64,000 bases of DNA from Microplitis mediator (taxonomy: Eukaryota; Arthropoda; Insecta; Hymenoptera; Braconidae): positions 11,555,264 to 11,619,263 of the forward strand of contig NC_079975.1 in NCBI RefSeq assembly GCF_029852145.1, given 5' to 3'. The translations under genes were made by a program, and so were the position numbers. The notes beneath the pieces were generated by a model. It did not search any database. It was not told the origin of the DNA and was given only the letters and a program-made list of their open reading frames with translations. Shown here piece by piece: positions 36,346-49,186 of the stretch (positions within the stretch are counted from its first letter, which is position 1; every line of letters starts with the position of its first letter).

Positions 36346-38152
36346 AAATATCCTCAATAATGAGCTAGTACATCAAGGCTACTATTTATTGAGTATATAA
36401 ATGAATCGTTTATTTGAGAAAACCTATAAGTCATGTTTTTTACGAAATTGGGTTTTTTGCATTTTTGGGTTCTTTGGATGTCCCTCCATAGAAATCAATC
36501 AAAATATGCATCAAATCAGCGTTTAAAAAAAAATTAAGGTAATTTGGTAGCCGCATTCCGGAGTCAAAACAATGCCGAAATTTTTTTTTTTCTTTGACTT
36601 TAATCATTCAATAAAGTCCATAATAATTTACGATAATTAGTAACTATATTTTATAAGCTATAAATAATATGTAGAAAAAAATAATAATAATAATTTTTCA
36701 AATTACATAAATTATTTTGACTGCAACTAGACAGTACCAACAGTTGTTATTTGATGAAAGTGGGTACTTCTGTTTACACTAGTTTCTTTGACAGTTCAAT
36801 GTGTGTCACGTGTGTGTGTAGTAAATATAACCTTATAATCCCGGTAAATTTTTGACAGTTCATGATAATACGATAAATGTAACAGACACACACAATTAAA
36901 AAAAAAATTATTTATAAATGTAAATAATGTACTAATCTTCACATCTAATAATTTTTTAATTTATAAAAAACGTTAATTATTTTTTGTTTAATTTTAATAA
37001 TTGAAATATAAACTCTCACGTGATTTTTAGATATCTTATTAATGATAAGTATTCATTATTATTATTTATTCAACTCTTTAGTTTGTATTTGTTACCAGTC
37101 CAGTATTTAATGAACATCATATAAATATATGTTTATACTTTGAATGTGAACAATAACTTGAATTTCGCGCGTACAGCAGAGCCACCATTATTTCCCAAGT
37201 ATAAATAAGAGAGGCGCAGAATGGGTTACAAAACAAAGACAGAAATCTTTCTGTCACACAAAAAAATTAATTAAAAAAAAACCATGTGGTAAATTGTTTC
37301 GAAATTTGGTAGGTAGATATTTTCGATATTATATCATAGACTGAATAGTTTTTTCGCCTAGGTTAACTGTGCCACTTTTTTTACAAATTATCAACTTCCT
37401 GTTAAGTTGAATAAAGACACCCATAAAAGCCCATGTATTTTCACGAAAGTTTAATTGATTACATTTTTTTTACGGTGTGGTAATAAATTCTGGTTTTTTG
37501 TTTTCAAGAGCTTAAAAATATAATCTTTGAAATTATCATAATTAAAGTAAGGGTTAACTGTTAGAGGTTTGACTACCAAATTACTTTAATGGCGTGACAG
37601 CAATTTCATTTAATTGAGAAACCCCATAAGTCAATGACTCAAATATACATATGCAGTTTTAGTTTTACAGATGTGAAGTTCCTGTAAATAGTTTTAAAAA
37701 AAAATATATCAAATATAATTTTGTTAAGCTCTCATAGCAATCCTTTCATATTTTTTTTTTTTGAGAAATAATTGTTGTATTATTTTATGATTTATACTGC
37801 GCTGAAATTAATTGTGACTCTGTTTTTCGTATCGTTTATATTTTTTCGTATCATTTTATTATTTTGTATCATTTAATTTTGAAGGAAAGAGATTATTCAT
37901 TTTCTTATAGTCTATCAGCTATATAGCTATAGAGCTATAGTCTATTCATCCGTGAGCTTATTTTTCTAAGTTATTTCTTTCTCGCGCCAAAGGATTATCA
38001 CTTTCCTTATTGTATAACCATTCGTAGGCTTATTTTTTCTAAGTTAATTTGTATCATTCAATTCTTTTCATGAAAAGCTTATGGATCGAAAACAGCAAAA
38101 TTAAAAACACTTTGTGTTGACGATAAAATAATGATACTTTTTTTTTAATTAT
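36346..38152. other. AT-rich spacer, nothing recognised
   Basis: Long AT-rich stretch with simple-sequence patches. No ORF, repeat family or RNA gene that I can support. Confidence 0.45.
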
Positions 38153-38648
38153 TACTAGTACCCGAGCCGCCGATAGAGGCACAAATAAATTATTTTGTTT
38201 CCACTGGTACAAAGGCTGCTTGAACCTTTAAGTACCAATGCAAAACCCGTATCAGATCAACCAGTCTGGACGATAAATAATCAGCAGAATATTGATTTAA
38301 CTGAATATTTATCTTCATCCTACCGTAATATTTCCTTTTGGAAATTGAGGTAAGCTGACCAGATATCCCAGTACTTTGACCCTCTGTCAAAGTACTGTAG
38401 GTGATCACAGACCGAGTAGGTGGGGCTCACAGGATTTGATCCGCTTGTCCCTGGGTGTCGCTTTTAGGGCCACTGGAAGGCGTCGAGTCACAGGTGTGAG
38501 GGGAAACTAGTCTTGTGAGGAGTAGTCCGCGATTTGCTGGGAGGGAGATAACCCGCGTAGCCAACAGGCCCGGCGCCATAGCCAGTTGGTACTCCGCAAT
38601 CGGGAACCGTGAATATAACGCCGCGAACGGATAAATTCGCTACTAGTA
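38153..38648. mobile_element. 480-bp insert with 8-bp duplication TACTAGTA
   Basis: The insert 38161-38640 starts CCCGAGCCGCCGATAGAGGC and ends GGATAAATTCGC. Both flanks read TACTAGTA (38153-38160 and 38641-38648). It is clearly more GC-rich than its surroundings, especially 38400-38630. An 8-bp duplication fits hAT-like or some other DNA transposons. I see no clear inverted termini, poly(A) tail or pol III boxes, so the class is open. An antisense 72-codon frame (38408-38190) is unrecognised. Confidence 0.6.
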
Positions 38649-39544
38649 ATCTTTTTCTTTTCATTTATTAATTAAGATTTCTATCTAATTAATGTGTAAA
38701 CCGGATTATTTAATTATAAACAATATTGTTATATACTGCGTAATCCTGTCTACAACGTATAAACATTGTTAAATAAAGGAAGGCAAATTTATATTTAATT
38801 TTCGTTTAAAGTTATAATTTCAGTAAGAAAATTAAACTTTTTTGTTGGAATCATTTTCAGAGACGCTAACATTATTGTATTCAATTATTTATTTATTATT
38901 TTAATTTCAAGTTTTTATAAAAAAAATGATTTTTGTGTTTCCTGAAAAGTTTTGTTTTCTTGATTTACGGCGTTTTTCAAATACACGATTCAAATAATTT
39001 TTGCTCGCGGATAATTAATTCTAAATTGATTATCGCAGTCTGAACCGCTACCAACTACGTGTCAAGTTTTTGTACGTGAATTATGTATAGTTGCATTCGC
39101 TATCGCGTATAGGCAACAGTCGCATTCGCTATAAATATCAATCTTAACAGTTTTGAAGAGTAAATAAAACTTCTAATTTATTCATCTTGAATTTTGTGTT
39201 AATTTTTGATTATTAAATTTAACCACACCTACACCAGAATCTTTATGTGCATTCGCTCATTTTACAATATATATGTATATAAATGCACATATAAATTTTT
39301 TAACTAATAGTATTTTTAGAATCTACTCGACTAAATTAGATAGAAAATATTAAAATTTTTCTAAAGTTGTGTCGTGAGGACAAATACAATAGTTAGATTT
39401 TTTTTAAATCTGCTATAAATTTCAATGAATAAGTGAAAAAAATGATTAAATTTTCGACAAGTTACGTCACGTTCACCAATACAATAGTTAGATTTCTATA
39501 AAATCTACTAACAATGTAAATAAAAAGGACTGGATTGAAGTATG
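38649..39544. other. AT-rich spacer with a short duplicated motif
   Basis: No gene seen. The phrase 'acaatagttagattt' followed by 'aaatct' recurs near 39388 and 39481. Confidence 0.4.
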
Positions 39545-41248
39545 GCATTAGTTTATGTCTTCGCATCTTCTGATTTTTCTTCTTCTGCGGGAAGTTTTGA
39601 ATTATCATCTGAATCATCATCAGAGATATCAGTAATGTAACTTGATAAAAATTGTAATGCTGTTGTATATTTTTTTGTTTCTCACGGCATTAATAAAATA
39701 GTTAATAATGAGTCAATTAATGTTGATAATAAATTAACTTCTTGACAATGAACAATAGTAGCTATTGCTTCTAGACACATTTTAGATTGATAATTTTTTA
39801 CACCTCTAGCTTTCAGTCGTCAAGAAATCATTTTCATGAAGCGAGAGTAGCAAGTAAAGAGAGGTATGATATCTGTCGGCATAGTTTTATTTGAGAATAT
39901 AACATCGTATGTCAGTTATAAATAATCACTAACAGTTAAGTTATTCCAACCATTCAGTATCGCATTGATGCTTGCCCATGACCAATCAGTAATTGCTGCT
40001 CCAAAATAAGGCCATGGAACCTTATTTTCGGTCCAAAAGTCTTTTAAATATTTTAAGCAAGCAGATACTGATAGTCATATTTGCTGTATGGTTATTTGTT
40101 ATCAACTCCAATACAGGATGTATTTTATTTTGGATGTTAACTTCACTAGCGTAATAACATATTCTTTTTGATTCTGCGTATGGTTTCTTGACGACAGAAC
40201 CAGTAGCATCGAAGTAGACAGTTAAATTTTTATGGATCTTCGACAGTTGTATTTGCTTTATTGTTCCCAAGTATACAGTGAATGATGATGTGAACTGGCT
40301 AATGTAGGGATGGTCTGATTTAGTGGACTTGATCGCAATATCAGCAACATCATCAGAGTGACAATCATTTCTGGTTTTGTACTCAGTTTCTGCAGTCCTT
40401 AAAACTTTTCGTGAATGTGCAAATTTGTAATTGTTAGATTTTTCAGCTAGATTTTGGTCCATATTATTACTTTTGTGAAAAGTACTTGGTTTGGTGTACC
40501 TCAAACAACATTAAACTTTAGCTCGCCGGATACTACGCAATTGGTAAAAAAGAGGCAATGTGTGATTATCTGAACTCTCAGTTGAAGAAACATGAGTAAT
40601 TGTTTTCAAGCCAGTCATCTGTCCGAGAAATTTGTATTTTATGTGACATTCAGGCTGCTTGCAGTAGGCATAATCACGAAATGTTTTATTATCAGCGAAT
40701 TATATTTCTTTGAAAATGCTAACACAGCTGGTGTCTAATTTCGGCGATAATTGATCACGAAGGTAATAATGAATTAACTCTGGCGATAAATGATCATCGT
40801 TGACAATTTTAGTGGAAGAAACTTGGATTGAATCGATGTATAGATAAATATTTTTTACTAATTTAATATGACCTGCATCACCGAAAGTATCATTATTATT
40901 ATTTCCTTCAAGTTCCATCGACATTGAACTGATGCTTTTTATCAATTGACATTCTTTGTTATTATTTACGGACCAAAAAAAGTTAGATTTAGCTGTCAAA
41001 TGAATATTTGGTGATTTTTCGGAGAACGATAATACATTGGTAATTTTTTTTTTAAATTGATTTCTATTATCTTTCCCGGCTAAGATTAAATTTGTCTTGA
41101 AGTTTCTGGCTTCTCCTTTTCTTAAATGAAAATGCTGACCTAATTTTAATAAAAGTGGTTTGTCATAAACTAGTTTCGTTCCAATCTCTTCAAGGATCTT
41201 TACATTTGAGAGTAATGTATAATGAACTAATATTATGTTAAGCTCCAT
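39545..41248 (-). pseudogene. Degraded transposase-like gene
   Basis: Reading on the minus strand from ATG at 41248, 182 codons run to a TAA at 40700. The same frame continues past it through a possible zinc-binding stretch (YCKQPECHIKYKF) to another TAA near 40515, and then 40504-40022 encodes LTVYFDATGSVVKKP and RICYYASEV. A frameshift near 40035 leads to ITDWSWASINAILNGWNN, and further stops follow. The 'FDATGSV' plus 'DWSW' pattern resembles MULE-like or other cut-and-paste transposase-derived proteins that I have seen in insect genomes. The exact superfamily is not certain. At least three disabling changes make it a pseudogene. I found no terminal inverted repeats. Confidence 0.55.
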
Positions 41249-42660
41249 ACTTAGTTAATCAGCTGAATTTAAATTAAAATGAAAATTTACTCCAGAGTAT
41301 TTTTTTTCCAATTTTTGTGAGTATAAATAAAAATTTCTATGACTTCTCTGAAGAATTGGAATAATAATCTCTATACAATGACTTGTTATTATAACAGAGG
41401 GTTTAACCTTGTCAAGTCTGGTCGCACCTTAGTATTATAGTCGAATATAAGGGCGCCACTGGAAGATGGACCCGGCTTTCCAGAACCGGAGATGTTGAAT
41501 TGTATTGTAGATCAATCAGGGTCATTTGTAAAATTATTCTGTGAGAGAGAAGAGGATTATTGAATAGACTGAAATAACTGTACAAAATTCAATTTTGATT
41601 ATAATTAGCACCTTGCTTTATTTTCTTATGACAACTTATTCCTTAAGACAAACTAATTTTCGTTATGACAAACTAAACTCTTATGACAAACTAAATTTCC
41701 TTATGACACAACTAAATTTCCTTATGACATAACTATCGTCCCCTGCGCGTTCCCACATACCCACACGCATTATTTAGAAACCGTCTACCGGACGTCAAAT
41801 CTTAAACCTTAATATACCTTGAAAAACGTTCCACAGGACGTTAAACCTTAAACCTTAATTCCTAATTTTAAAAAACCATCCACAGGACGTAAACCCGCAT
41901 TTTTCTTGATTCTATTGCCCCCTGGGCATAATCTTAAACCCAGCTTAAAATTTGTTCACCGGACCTGCATCGCAGACACAGTTACTTTTACTTAACATTA
42001 ATTTGAGTCTAATTAAGACTCTACTTTCTTGTACTTTCAGTATTTTCATTATCTTTTTCACCCTAATTTTTATGACTCTATTTTCGAAACTAAATTCTCA
42101 ATATACAATTCCAACATTAATCAATTCAAGTTACAATTTTATGTACTTAATTTGATTCACTGAATTCTCATTTATTAATTAATTAATTTTGTTTAATTTA
42201 AGAATTAATCAATTAACTATTTACTTATAAATTTTTACTATTCATTTTCCCACAATTCTTATATATTAAATTGACTTTACGATGGAATAATCCGTTTCCG
42301 TAATTTTACTCGACGATAATTTATTACAATTCTTAGCGTACTTTTATAACTTCAATTTAATTTATTTAGAAATTTATTCATTTAACTTAAAATGACTTTA
42401 AGATTAATTTAAGACTAGAATGTGATCATAAATTGAGTAGAACATTCGGCCAGAGAGTTAGCGTCACCCGAGCCTGAATTTATGGATTAAATCGAGTAAA
42501 TTATTTAATTAATAATTAATTCGGTCAATGAAATCAATTCCGGCCTGAATTAGTCATGTCGCGATAAGGAAATTTATTTATAACGGCCGATTGGAGTGGA
42601 ATAAATTTATAAATTACGTAGAAAATTTAGTTTATTCCGGCCGAAAGGCCTTGAGTAAAA
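41249..42660. repeat. AT-rich region with short tandem repeats
   Basis: 'ttatgacaaactaa' recurs about six times at 41620-41735. 'ccacaggacgttaaaccttaaa' and variants recur three times at 41780-41900. 'gggcgccactgg' near 41451 resembles a primer-binding region, but I cannot tie it to an element. The remainder is AT-rich with no gene. Confidence 0.5.
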
Positions 42661-43283
42661 TAAAATCAGAGAACTTTCGAGAACACGAGACTCGATACGT
42701 GGTTGTTCAACTCTCCCGCGCTCTCATCACCACCTCTCACGGCTGATACATGATTGACAGTATAGTTGATCAGTAATTAATTATAGGCGGCTCCGCTAGT
42801 CTCATTCTCACAGCAATGACTGCTTGAGTGGGAATGAAGAAGACGGAAGTCTCGCTCTCTCACACTTTTATCGCTCTCTTTCATTCATATAGCTAAAAGT
42901 TCTCAAGTGCAGACGCCTCGTGCTTTTATTAAAATCTCTCATTTATTAATAAATCAAGTGTGCTCTCATCCAGCTATTAGTTAAATTTTGCGTATAATAA
43001 TTCAAAGTAACTATTGCTTATAGTATTTTTGTTCTCGTAAGTGGATCTCAGTTAATTGCAGCGTAATAAGTTATCATCGCGTGTACCGGCATTGTTCGCG
43101 CCTCGACGCTATCTTGGCCACGTGTTGCACGCAAGTGTTAATAAGTTCAAATACATACTGAAGACAATTAATTAGTGCTATTCTCATGATACGAGAAGTT
43201 GGACCTATTATCTCATCATTAGAGCAAATTTGCTGATGATCACGAGAAGCTGCTCTTATTCAAGACCGACGTCACCGTAAAAA

Positions 43284-44132
43284 ATGGATATTTTACTGAC
43301 GGTTCTTTTTAGAATGCTCTCAAATTATTCCAAGGAGCGCAGGACGCTCTCCCGCACCGGATTCACGAATTGGAGTCTGCATTGCCCTGACAAGGCAATG
43401 TTCTTGCCAACTCTGGTCTCATTATGCCAGCCGGAAGTCGACAATGTTTCAAATATCCCTGTGCCAAACTTCTCAGGACGATACCAAGATTGGAAGCACT
43501 TCCACGACATGTTTGTATCTTTCATCGGGAAAAATGAATTTCTTACCGCTGTTGAGAAGATGCACCATCTCAAGTCTTGCTTGGAAGGTGATGCAGCACG
43601 TCTCATCACAAACATTAGAGTCACTGGAGACTCATTTGCATCAGCTTGGGACGCTGTTGTTCAACAATATGGCAACAAGCGTCTTCTCATCTTGGCACAG
43701 CTGGAAAAGCGGTTTAGTATCAGACCAGCTGATAGTAACTCTGCTAAACAACTCAAGGCAATCATCAACACTGCAAACGAGGCAGTGCAAGCTCTCAAGG
43801 CCCTGGGATCTCCTACAGAGCACTGGGACCAGATCCTGGTCCATCTCATCGTCCAGAAACTGGACAACTCATTGCGTGAGGCCTGGGAAGTGCACTTCGG
43901 CACTTCTACTGAGTTTCCAAGCTACGAAGATCTGCGCACGTTTTTCACCGGTAAAGGTCGAGCTCGCGAAGCCATGGAGTGCGACGTCTCACAACGTGAA
44001 TTGCAGTCGGATTTACGCTTAAACAAGGGCAACAAGTCCCGGATCTCTCCGGTGCAGGCATATGGCGCAACCAATGATCAGTCTCAGCAATCTCAGCCTC
44101 AATCTCATCAATCTCAGCCTCTATCTCATTAG
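43284..44132 (+). pseudogene. BEL/Pao gag
   Basis: The 282-codon frame contains the BEL gag core: VPNFSGRYQDWKHFHDMF, a KMHHLKSCLEGDAARLI-type helix, AWDAVVQQYGNKRLLI and WEVHFGTSTEFPSYEDL. Gag would form the particle. The first ~45 residues do not look like BEL gag, whereas another frame over 43335-43395 does (HRIHELESAL), so a frameshift lies near 43430. The end is a Gln/Ser/His-rich stretch produced by TCTCA repeats and stops at a TAG at 44130. Readable sequence continues beyond it toward a zinc-knuckle relic (CCEGNHF, HRCKECDDPHHSML) to about 44450, interrupted by a further stop. I therefore call it a broken gag. Confidence 0.75.
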
Positions 44133-44469
44133 GTCCAGCGTACCCAGAAATCTCAGCCTCCGGGGTCTCGATCCAATATTTCTCGATCTCATCCAGCACT
44201 ACCCAAACACACGCTCTCATTTAATTCAGATAACTGCGCCTGCTGTGAAGGCAATCACTTCATCGTGGGGTATCCTAAATTCCAGGCAATGTCTCCTGAC
44301 GAAAGTTTCAAGGTTGCAGTTTATCATCTTCTGTGACGCAACTGTCTCGGCGATCTCAGCTTCGAGAATTGTCGCTCCAAGCATCGTCGTTGCAAGGAGT
44401 GTGATGATCCACATCATTCGATGTTGCGTTACTCTCGTCTCATGAGGTTGACAAAGCAACCACTAGCCG

Positions 44470-46860
44470 TGAAAGATAAGGCATCAAACACCTCACCTCC
44501 ACCTGCATCTCAGCCAGAGTCTCAGTCTCAACAGTCTCAGCAACAATTTTACTCTTTTCAAGCAGCAGCTGTAATCTCATCAGCCATCAGCCGTGCATCA
44601 GATCACAAGCCAGTGATATCTCGACCTACAGTGCTGTTGACAACCGCACAACTCTCATTCCTCACCCATCAGGGTCCTCTCATCGTATCAGAGTTCTCAT
44701 TGATCCTGAATCAGAACTTACTTTGATTTCTCAGGCTGCTGTTCACACTTGCAGTCTCATCCCGCAGTTATGTCGTATACCTCTACAAGGAGTCAGCAAT
44801 ATCTCATCAGGAAAAACAGAAGGCATGGTCTAATTCATACTGCATTCTAACATCTGATCAGAACACGCATCTCTCAATGCTCACATTCTCAAGAATATCA
44901 CAGCGCAGATTCCACCAGTCTCAATCTCACCAACTCTATGGTCTTATATTGAAGATCTAGAACTCGCCGACCCAGAATTCCACAAATTTGGTAAAATTGA
45001 TCTTCTCATCGGCGCAGATTTCTACGGTCAAATCATACAACCAGGTCTCAGGTCAGGAAGTTCCTCAGAACCGATCGCCATGAGAACTATGCTCGGCTGG
45101 AAAATCCTCAGTCCTGTTCAGGAACAATCTCATGAATAACTCAGTCTGTCTCATCACATCTCAAATTCTCAACTGCACCTCTCTCTTACGAAGTTCTGGG
45201 AACTTGAAGAGGTGCCAGAGTCTTGCAACGAAACTCTCCCCATCGAGGAAGCTAAATGTAAAGCTCACTTTCTACCCACTCATTCTCGGGATGCATCAGG
45301 ACAATACATCGTACGTTTACCATTTAAATCATCATCTCAGAAGCTAGGTGAATCTCGTCATATTGCGCAGCGCTGTCTCAAACGTCTCATCAAGCGTCTT
45401 TCTCAGGACTTTGAACTTCAGAGTCAGTACGCCGCATTTCTCACCGAGTACGAAGCACTCGGACACATGCAGTGAGTCTCATCCTCATCGCCTGAACCAT
45501 CTCATTTATATTATTTACCTCATCATTGCGTCGTTCGCGAAGACAGTAAAACGATGGAGTTAAGAGTCGTTTTCAACGGTTCGAGCAAAACATCATCAGC
45601 TAGCTCTCTCAATGATCATCTGCATATCGACCCTAGCTTGCAATCAAAGATCTGTGATGTACTTTTATATCTTAGAAATCATAGATCCATCTTTTTGACG
45701 GACATTGTGAAGATGTTTCGTCGAATTCTCATTGACCCTGATGACAGGGACTATCAGTGCATTCTCTGGACTGAGAATGATCTCACCGTGACATGTCGAC
45801 TCAACAATATCACCTGCGGCACTCGATCTGCACCGTATCTAGCTGGCTGAGTTCTCAAACAACTTCTCATCGACAAAGGGTCTCAATTTCCTCTAGCAGT
45901 GGAACCATTCCAAACAGGCAGCTACGTTGACGACATCGGCGGTGGTGCTAACAATCTCAGCGATCTCAACGACATTGCAACCCATGTAGAAGCTCTCTGC
46001 AACTCAGGTTGCCTCCTATTAGCTAAATGGAAGAGCAATCATCCTGAGTTTGGCAAAATCTCATCATCACCCAGTCCAGAAGATTCTCATTCATTCTCAG
46101 ATACACTCTCAAAAATCTTGGGCCTCTCATGGAATTGTCAAGAAAGTGTTCTCACGTTTACTGGCAAAACTTCTCAGACTCTCAGAATCACCAAACGCAC
46201 CATCACCTCAGAGGCGGCTCAATTATTTGACCCTCTGGGTTTAATCTGACCAGTATTCGGCAGAGCAAAAATTATCATCCAGGACCTTTGGCTTCAAAAG
46301 GTCGACTGGGACGATGCACTCTTACCAGAGCTAGTTCACCGATGGAAGACTTTCCGTGATGAACTTCCTCAACTCTCTCAACTCAGAATTCTTCGATGGA
46401 TTAATCTCATTCCAAACTCATTAAGCATCAAGATTCACGGGTTTTCTGACGCCTCTCAAGCTGCAATGTCTGCAGTAGTACATCTCAGAGTCTCTCAACC
46501 TGGCGAACAAGCTCTCATTTCTCTCATCTGCTCAAAAACAAAGGTCTCACCACTCAAACGGCTTACAATCCCTCGACTTGAGCTCTCAGCTGCATTATTG
46601 CTCTCAAAACTTGCATGTCTCAACAACGCTTCAACTATCTCATGTTCCGACCTACTTTTGGACTGACTCATCCACCACACTAGCCTGGGTCACCAGTGAA
46701 CCTACAAGATGGAAGGAATTCGTCAAAAATCGAGTTGAAGCAATTCATAATATTCTCCAGAAGCTAAATGGAGATACATCTCAGGGAAGCAGAACCCTGC
46801 TGACTGCGCTTCCAGGGGTCTTATCGCGACTCAACTCATCAATCATCAGCTGAGGTGATC
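44470..46860 (+). pseudogene. BEL/Pao protease, reverse transcriptase and RNase H, broken
   Basis: An aspartic-protease-like stretch (LIDPESELTLISQAAVH) lies at 44695-44745. RT follows: LLIGADFYGQIIQPGLRSG at 45000-45060 marks the protease-RT linker typical of BEL, 45554-45850 carries the first RT motifs (ELRVVFNGSSKTSSASSLND), and the catalytic YVDD is at 45923-45934 (SYVDDIGGGANNL). An in-frame TGA near 45848 and another at 46247 break the chain. RNase H begins near 46440 (GFSDASQAAMSAVVHL) and RLTIPRLELSAALLLSKL follows at 46560. Homology runs to about 46850. Role in a live element: processing of Gag-Pol and copying of RNA into cDNA. Confidence 0.8.
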
Positions 46861-47219
46861 AGGGCCCAGCTGGCTAGCTGATCCACTCAACGGCCATCTC
46901 ATCAAGTTCTCAGCTCGACAACAGATGAAACTGCACAAGTAAATTCAGAAATGAGACCTTGCAAGTCTCACGTCTCAACAAGTCCACCTCTCATGCCACT
47001 ATCATCTCTCATTCACTCATGGACTACTCTCACAGCTCTTCTACGTTGCACAGCAACAGTTTTTAAAGCAATTTCATGTTTCAAGATAACACCTGGTTCA
47101 TGAATCAGCATCTCACCTCTCACTCCTGCTGAACTACAAGCAGTTCTGGTCCATCCGATTGAATCTACTCAGCAGGAATATTTCTCATCAGAAATCTCAT
47201 CACTATCTCAAGGTAAAGC

Positions 47220-48200
47220 TCTCAAGAAATCTCACTTTTTCACCCGACTCACAGTATTCATCGACCAAGCTGGTCTCATCAGGGTTGGAGGACGTCTTCA
47301 GAACTTTACTCTGGATTCTGACAGCAAACATCCAGTGATCTTTCCGAAGGATTGTACGCTTTTACGTCTCATTATCGCAGATTCTCATATACGCACCTTG
47401 CATGGAGGTACTTAGCTCACATTGTCTCATGTTCGCAAAAAGTGCTGGATACTTGGTGGACGAGCACCAGTCAAGAACTTTATTCATCGCTGTCTCACCT
47501 GCGCATGCATGCGGAGATTCAGATCTCAACAGCTTATGGGTCAACTTTCATCTCATCGAGTCTCACCATCTCTCGTCTTCGAAAACATTGGAGTCGATTA
47601 CGCAGTTCCAGTGTCTCTGAAGTTTTACCAAGGTCGCGGTACCAGATGCTTCAAGGGCTGGATTGCTGTCTTTGTGTGTCTCTCAACATCAACCGTTCAT
47701 CTGGAGTTTGTCACCGACTACTCCGCTGAAGGCTTTCTCAAGGCATTCCGCCGTTTCACTAGTCGACGGGGAATTTGCCGAACACTTCGAAGTGACTGTG
47801 GCACAAACTTCAAGGGTGCTGATATAATTCTCAAGCAACTTCTCACCGGTGCTCTCAAAGAATCATCTCATCTACAGCAGCATCTTGCCAATGACGGAAC
47901 TCATTGGTTATTCAACCCACCTAGAGTTCCTCATATGGGCGGTAAATGGGAAGCTGCCTTAAAATCAATTGAGTATCATCTTCAGAGAACCATCGCTGAT
48001 ACACTGCTTACCTATGAAGATTTCTCAACGTTTCTTATCTAAGTCGAAGCAGTTCTCAATTCTTGACCTTTCAGAGCGCTCTCAGAGGATCCAGACGATC
48101 TCACTGCTCTTACACCTGGACATTTCATTTGTGGAGCTGCTATCAACATGATTCCGGAACCTAATCTCACATCAATCACATCATGAAGGCTCTCTCATCT
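47220..48200 (+). pseudogene. BEL/Pao integrase, largely open
   Basis: 47280-47400 encodes the lead-in (RVGGRLQN..-type, SKHPVIFPKDC, TLHGG) with a TAG at 47413. From 47422 a 206-codon frame gives the zinc-binding and core domains: CWILGGRAPVKNFIHRCLTC, then DDE landmarks GVDYA, SDCGTNFKGA and MGGKWEAALKS. Stop at 48040; residual C-terminal sequence follows. The core is well preserved, so decay is recent or slow here. In a live element it inserts cDNA into the genome. Confidence 0.82.
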
Positions 48201-48290
48201 GCAGCATATCCAAGAGCGTTTAAAGCACTTTTGGTGTCCATTCATTTTCTTTGGATTGACCACGAAACTGCTGGGATTATCTCAGAGTAA

Positions 48291-48516
48291 GAACCCTGAA
48301 TTTCTTACTCGTGGGGTGTCACTTGATAACCCCCGATAATTGTTGGTCACCAAGGCAGATAAAATTCACGGGCTTGAATTGCTTTCTGGTGTGTATATAA
48401 AAATTGATTTATTATTTTCCTGAATGATACATGTAAATAATTATACTATTGATTGAAAGATTATTGTTATTATCTTTTGTTCAATGATTAATTATATTCG
48501 TGGTTTATACAGAGTG

Positions 48517-48521
<5 letters not shown>
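48291..48521. other. Spacer before the (AT)n tract
   Basis: AT-rich sequence after the BEL relic. 'ggggtgtcacttgataaccc' near 48315 could be the start of a BEL 3' LTR, but no second copy is present to confirm it. Confidence 0.3.

Positions 48522-48600
<79 letters not shown>
48522..48600. repeat. (AT)n microsatellite
   Basis: About 39 AT units directly abutting the LTR-like start at 48601. Confidence 0.95.
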
Positions 48601-48603
<3 letters not shown>

Positions 48604-49186
48604 CACGAGATATTCCCGGCTGGGAATCTAACCAGCGAGAATTCTCTGTGCAATTAAATTTTGGCTTACCTGCAGTTCCCGTTGGACGCCAGGTAATTTT
48701 TGGAGAGAATTACCAAACTCACGACGCGGAATTTTACTAGTGTGAAGAGTTCAGGGAAAACGAGCTTCCTGGGCGGCGGGAGGAGTTGGGTCTGGGTATC
48801 TTACCGGCTATTACTGTCAAAGCAATTATTTACCCACACAACAAAAGAAATTTTATTGTAAAAAGAAACAAACTTGTTAAACACTTTAATCAAAACAGAA
48901 AAAAAAATTACGCAGTTCTCAACAGTATCATCAATACATCGTTTCGCATATTCACCTTAAGATAAAATTTCCTACACAATCATACCACGCGGCACACTGA
49001 TCATACCACGCGCATTCCAGTATAATTACTGCTCAGAGATTCGCTCAAACTTATGTATTACTTCTTTGAATTAATTTGTCAAGACGCAAAATTATTTTTG
49101 CACGCAATCAACAACAACAAACCAAACAAAATTATAAGTTTTAACTGCTAATCAGCACTACAAGTATTTTTTTTTTAGTAACGATC
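48601..49186 (+). mobile_element. LTR-like fragment abutting (AT)n, cut by the gypsy LTR
   Basis: It begins TGTCACGAG directly after (AT)n and has 'gttggacgccaggtaat' at ~48690, matching the layout of the solo LTR at 33279 (TGTAACGGG after (AT)n, then 'gttgggcgccaggtgatg'). The right end is missing because the gypsy 5' LTR starts at 49187. I infer a related LTR family interrupted by the gypsy insertion. Confidence 0.5.

Larger units (their letters stand above)
42700..48290 (+). mobile_element. BEL/Pao retrotransposon relic saturated with TCTCA
   Basis: From left to right the segment holds a leader (42.7-43.28 kb), a BEL-type gag, a CCHC relic, an aspartic protease region, reverse transcriptase, RNase H and a BEL-type integrase. 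All are in the + orientation but split among frames by stops and frameshifts. The pentamer TCTCA occurs about 120 times by hand count between 42.7 and 48.3 kb, in all three codon registers, while its complement TGAGA occurs only a handful of times. The enrichment begins and ends with the element. I found no matching pair of LTRs, so the copy is probably truncated at both ends. Confidence 0.85.
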
